DNA of 11,880 bases. Origin: Dehalococcoidales bacterium (GTDB lineage Bacteria; Chloroflexota; Dehalococcoidia; E44-bin15). Each line of letters begins with the position of its first letter. Within the stretch, counting starts at the first letter, position 1. Made by a program: the position numbers and the translations under genes. The notes below the pieces were generated by a model. The model was not told the origin of the DNA, did not search any database, and was given only the letters and a program-made list of their open reading frames with translations. Shown piece after piece: positions 11,675-11,880 of this stretch. The DNA lies in assembly GCA_030615555.1 (NCBI GenBank), contig JAUWZB010000014.1, positions 1-11,880 of the forward strand. The letters run 5' to 3'.

Positions 11675-11880
11675 TTAGCCCCCCAGCCTCTCCTTTAAGA
11701 GTTTATTCACCATAGCGGGATTAGCCCGCCCCTTCGTCCCCCTCATCACCTGCCCCACCAGAAAGGTTAGTGCCTGCTCCTTCCCCCTCTTGAAGTCCGC
11801 CACCGCCTGGGCATTGGTGGCGATCACTTGGGCCACAACCCCCGCTATCTCCTGAGCATCGCTGATCTGAGTAAGCCCTC
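11675..11880 (-). CDS. gatB: Aspartyl/glutamyl-tRNA amidotransferase subunit B, C-terminal end
   Basis: Only the last 68 codons are in the window; the gene continues beyond base 11880. GatB is part of the GatCAB amidotransferase that makes Gln-tRNA-Gln and Asn-tRNA-Asn from misacylated precursors. The visible end is the YqeY-like tail domain, with VVAQVIATNAQAVADFKRGK, FLVGQVMRGTKGRANPAMV and the closing LLKERLGG. It matches the usual GatB C-terminus almost motif for motif. The TAA stop at 11675-11677 is followed 2 nt later by the secG start. Confidence 0.93.
   Translation of the reverse strand, partial: GLTQISDAQEIAGVVAQVIATNAQAVADFKRGKEQALTFLVGQVMRGTKGRANPAMVNKLLKERLGG

Noticed and set aside
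1..11880. CRISPR array, rRNA, tRNA or riboswitch
   Set aside because: No regularly spaced repeats and no recognisable tRNA or rRNA segments were seen on reading. No covariance-model search could be run, so a small structured RNA in the intergenic stretches cannot be excluded.

Overview
The window reads as a stretch of chromosome from an anaerobic-type bacterium. My best guess is Chloroflexota of the Dehalococcoidia type or a similar deep-branching anaerobe. This rests on gene content and order only (ispF-cysS; gatB-secG-SAM hydrolase-UbiA; UPF0261/PEP-hydrolase-like and old-yellow-enzyme genes) and is an inference. Housekeeping genes lie at both ends and an accessory metabolic block sits between them.

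Left end (1-2390, + strand): the 3' end of ispF overlaps cysS by 4 nt. A near-consensus promoter (TTGACT-17 bp-TATAAT) then drives a two-gene unit: a 75-aa two-helix membrane protein translationally coupled to a YbjQ/UPF0145 protein. A candidate terminator lies 160 bp further on. A lone nitroreductase-family gene (2749-3318), visibly more AT-rich than its neighbours, follows.

Middle (3.4-9.5 kb, + strand): a compact six-gene block, probably one operon. It encodes an SCP2-like lipid-binding protein, a short-chain dehydrogenase, a half-length Tm-1-like (UPF0261) protein, a 646-aa old-yellow-enzyme/2,4-dienoyl-CoA-reductase-type flavo-iron-sulfur protein, a full-length UPF0261 protein and a PEP-hydrolase-family TIM barrel. 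Lipid carrier, SDR and ene-reductase together suggest redox processing of a hydrophobic unsaturated or cyclic acyl or ring compound. The role of the two UPF0261 proteins and the TIM barrel is unknown. This block is the best candidate for an undescribed system.

The block is bracketed by gene debris. An identical 23-bp direct repeat (3424-3446 and 9508-9530) encodes, on the minus strand, the same peptide tail VHEVVTRLE. A second, 26/28-identical copy of the end of the ybjQ-like gene lies at 9562-9589. Both suggest a rearrangement-prone locus into which the block was inserted or around which genes decayed.

Right end (9484-11880, - strand): gatB (3' end only), secG, a SAM hydroxide adenosyltransferase, a UbiA-family prenyltransferase and a small 61-aa ORF of mosaic appearance, all co-directional and mostly tightly spaced. 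They converge on the accessory block. I saw no CRISPR array, rRNA, tRNA or intact transposase, but no covariance-model or database search could be run.
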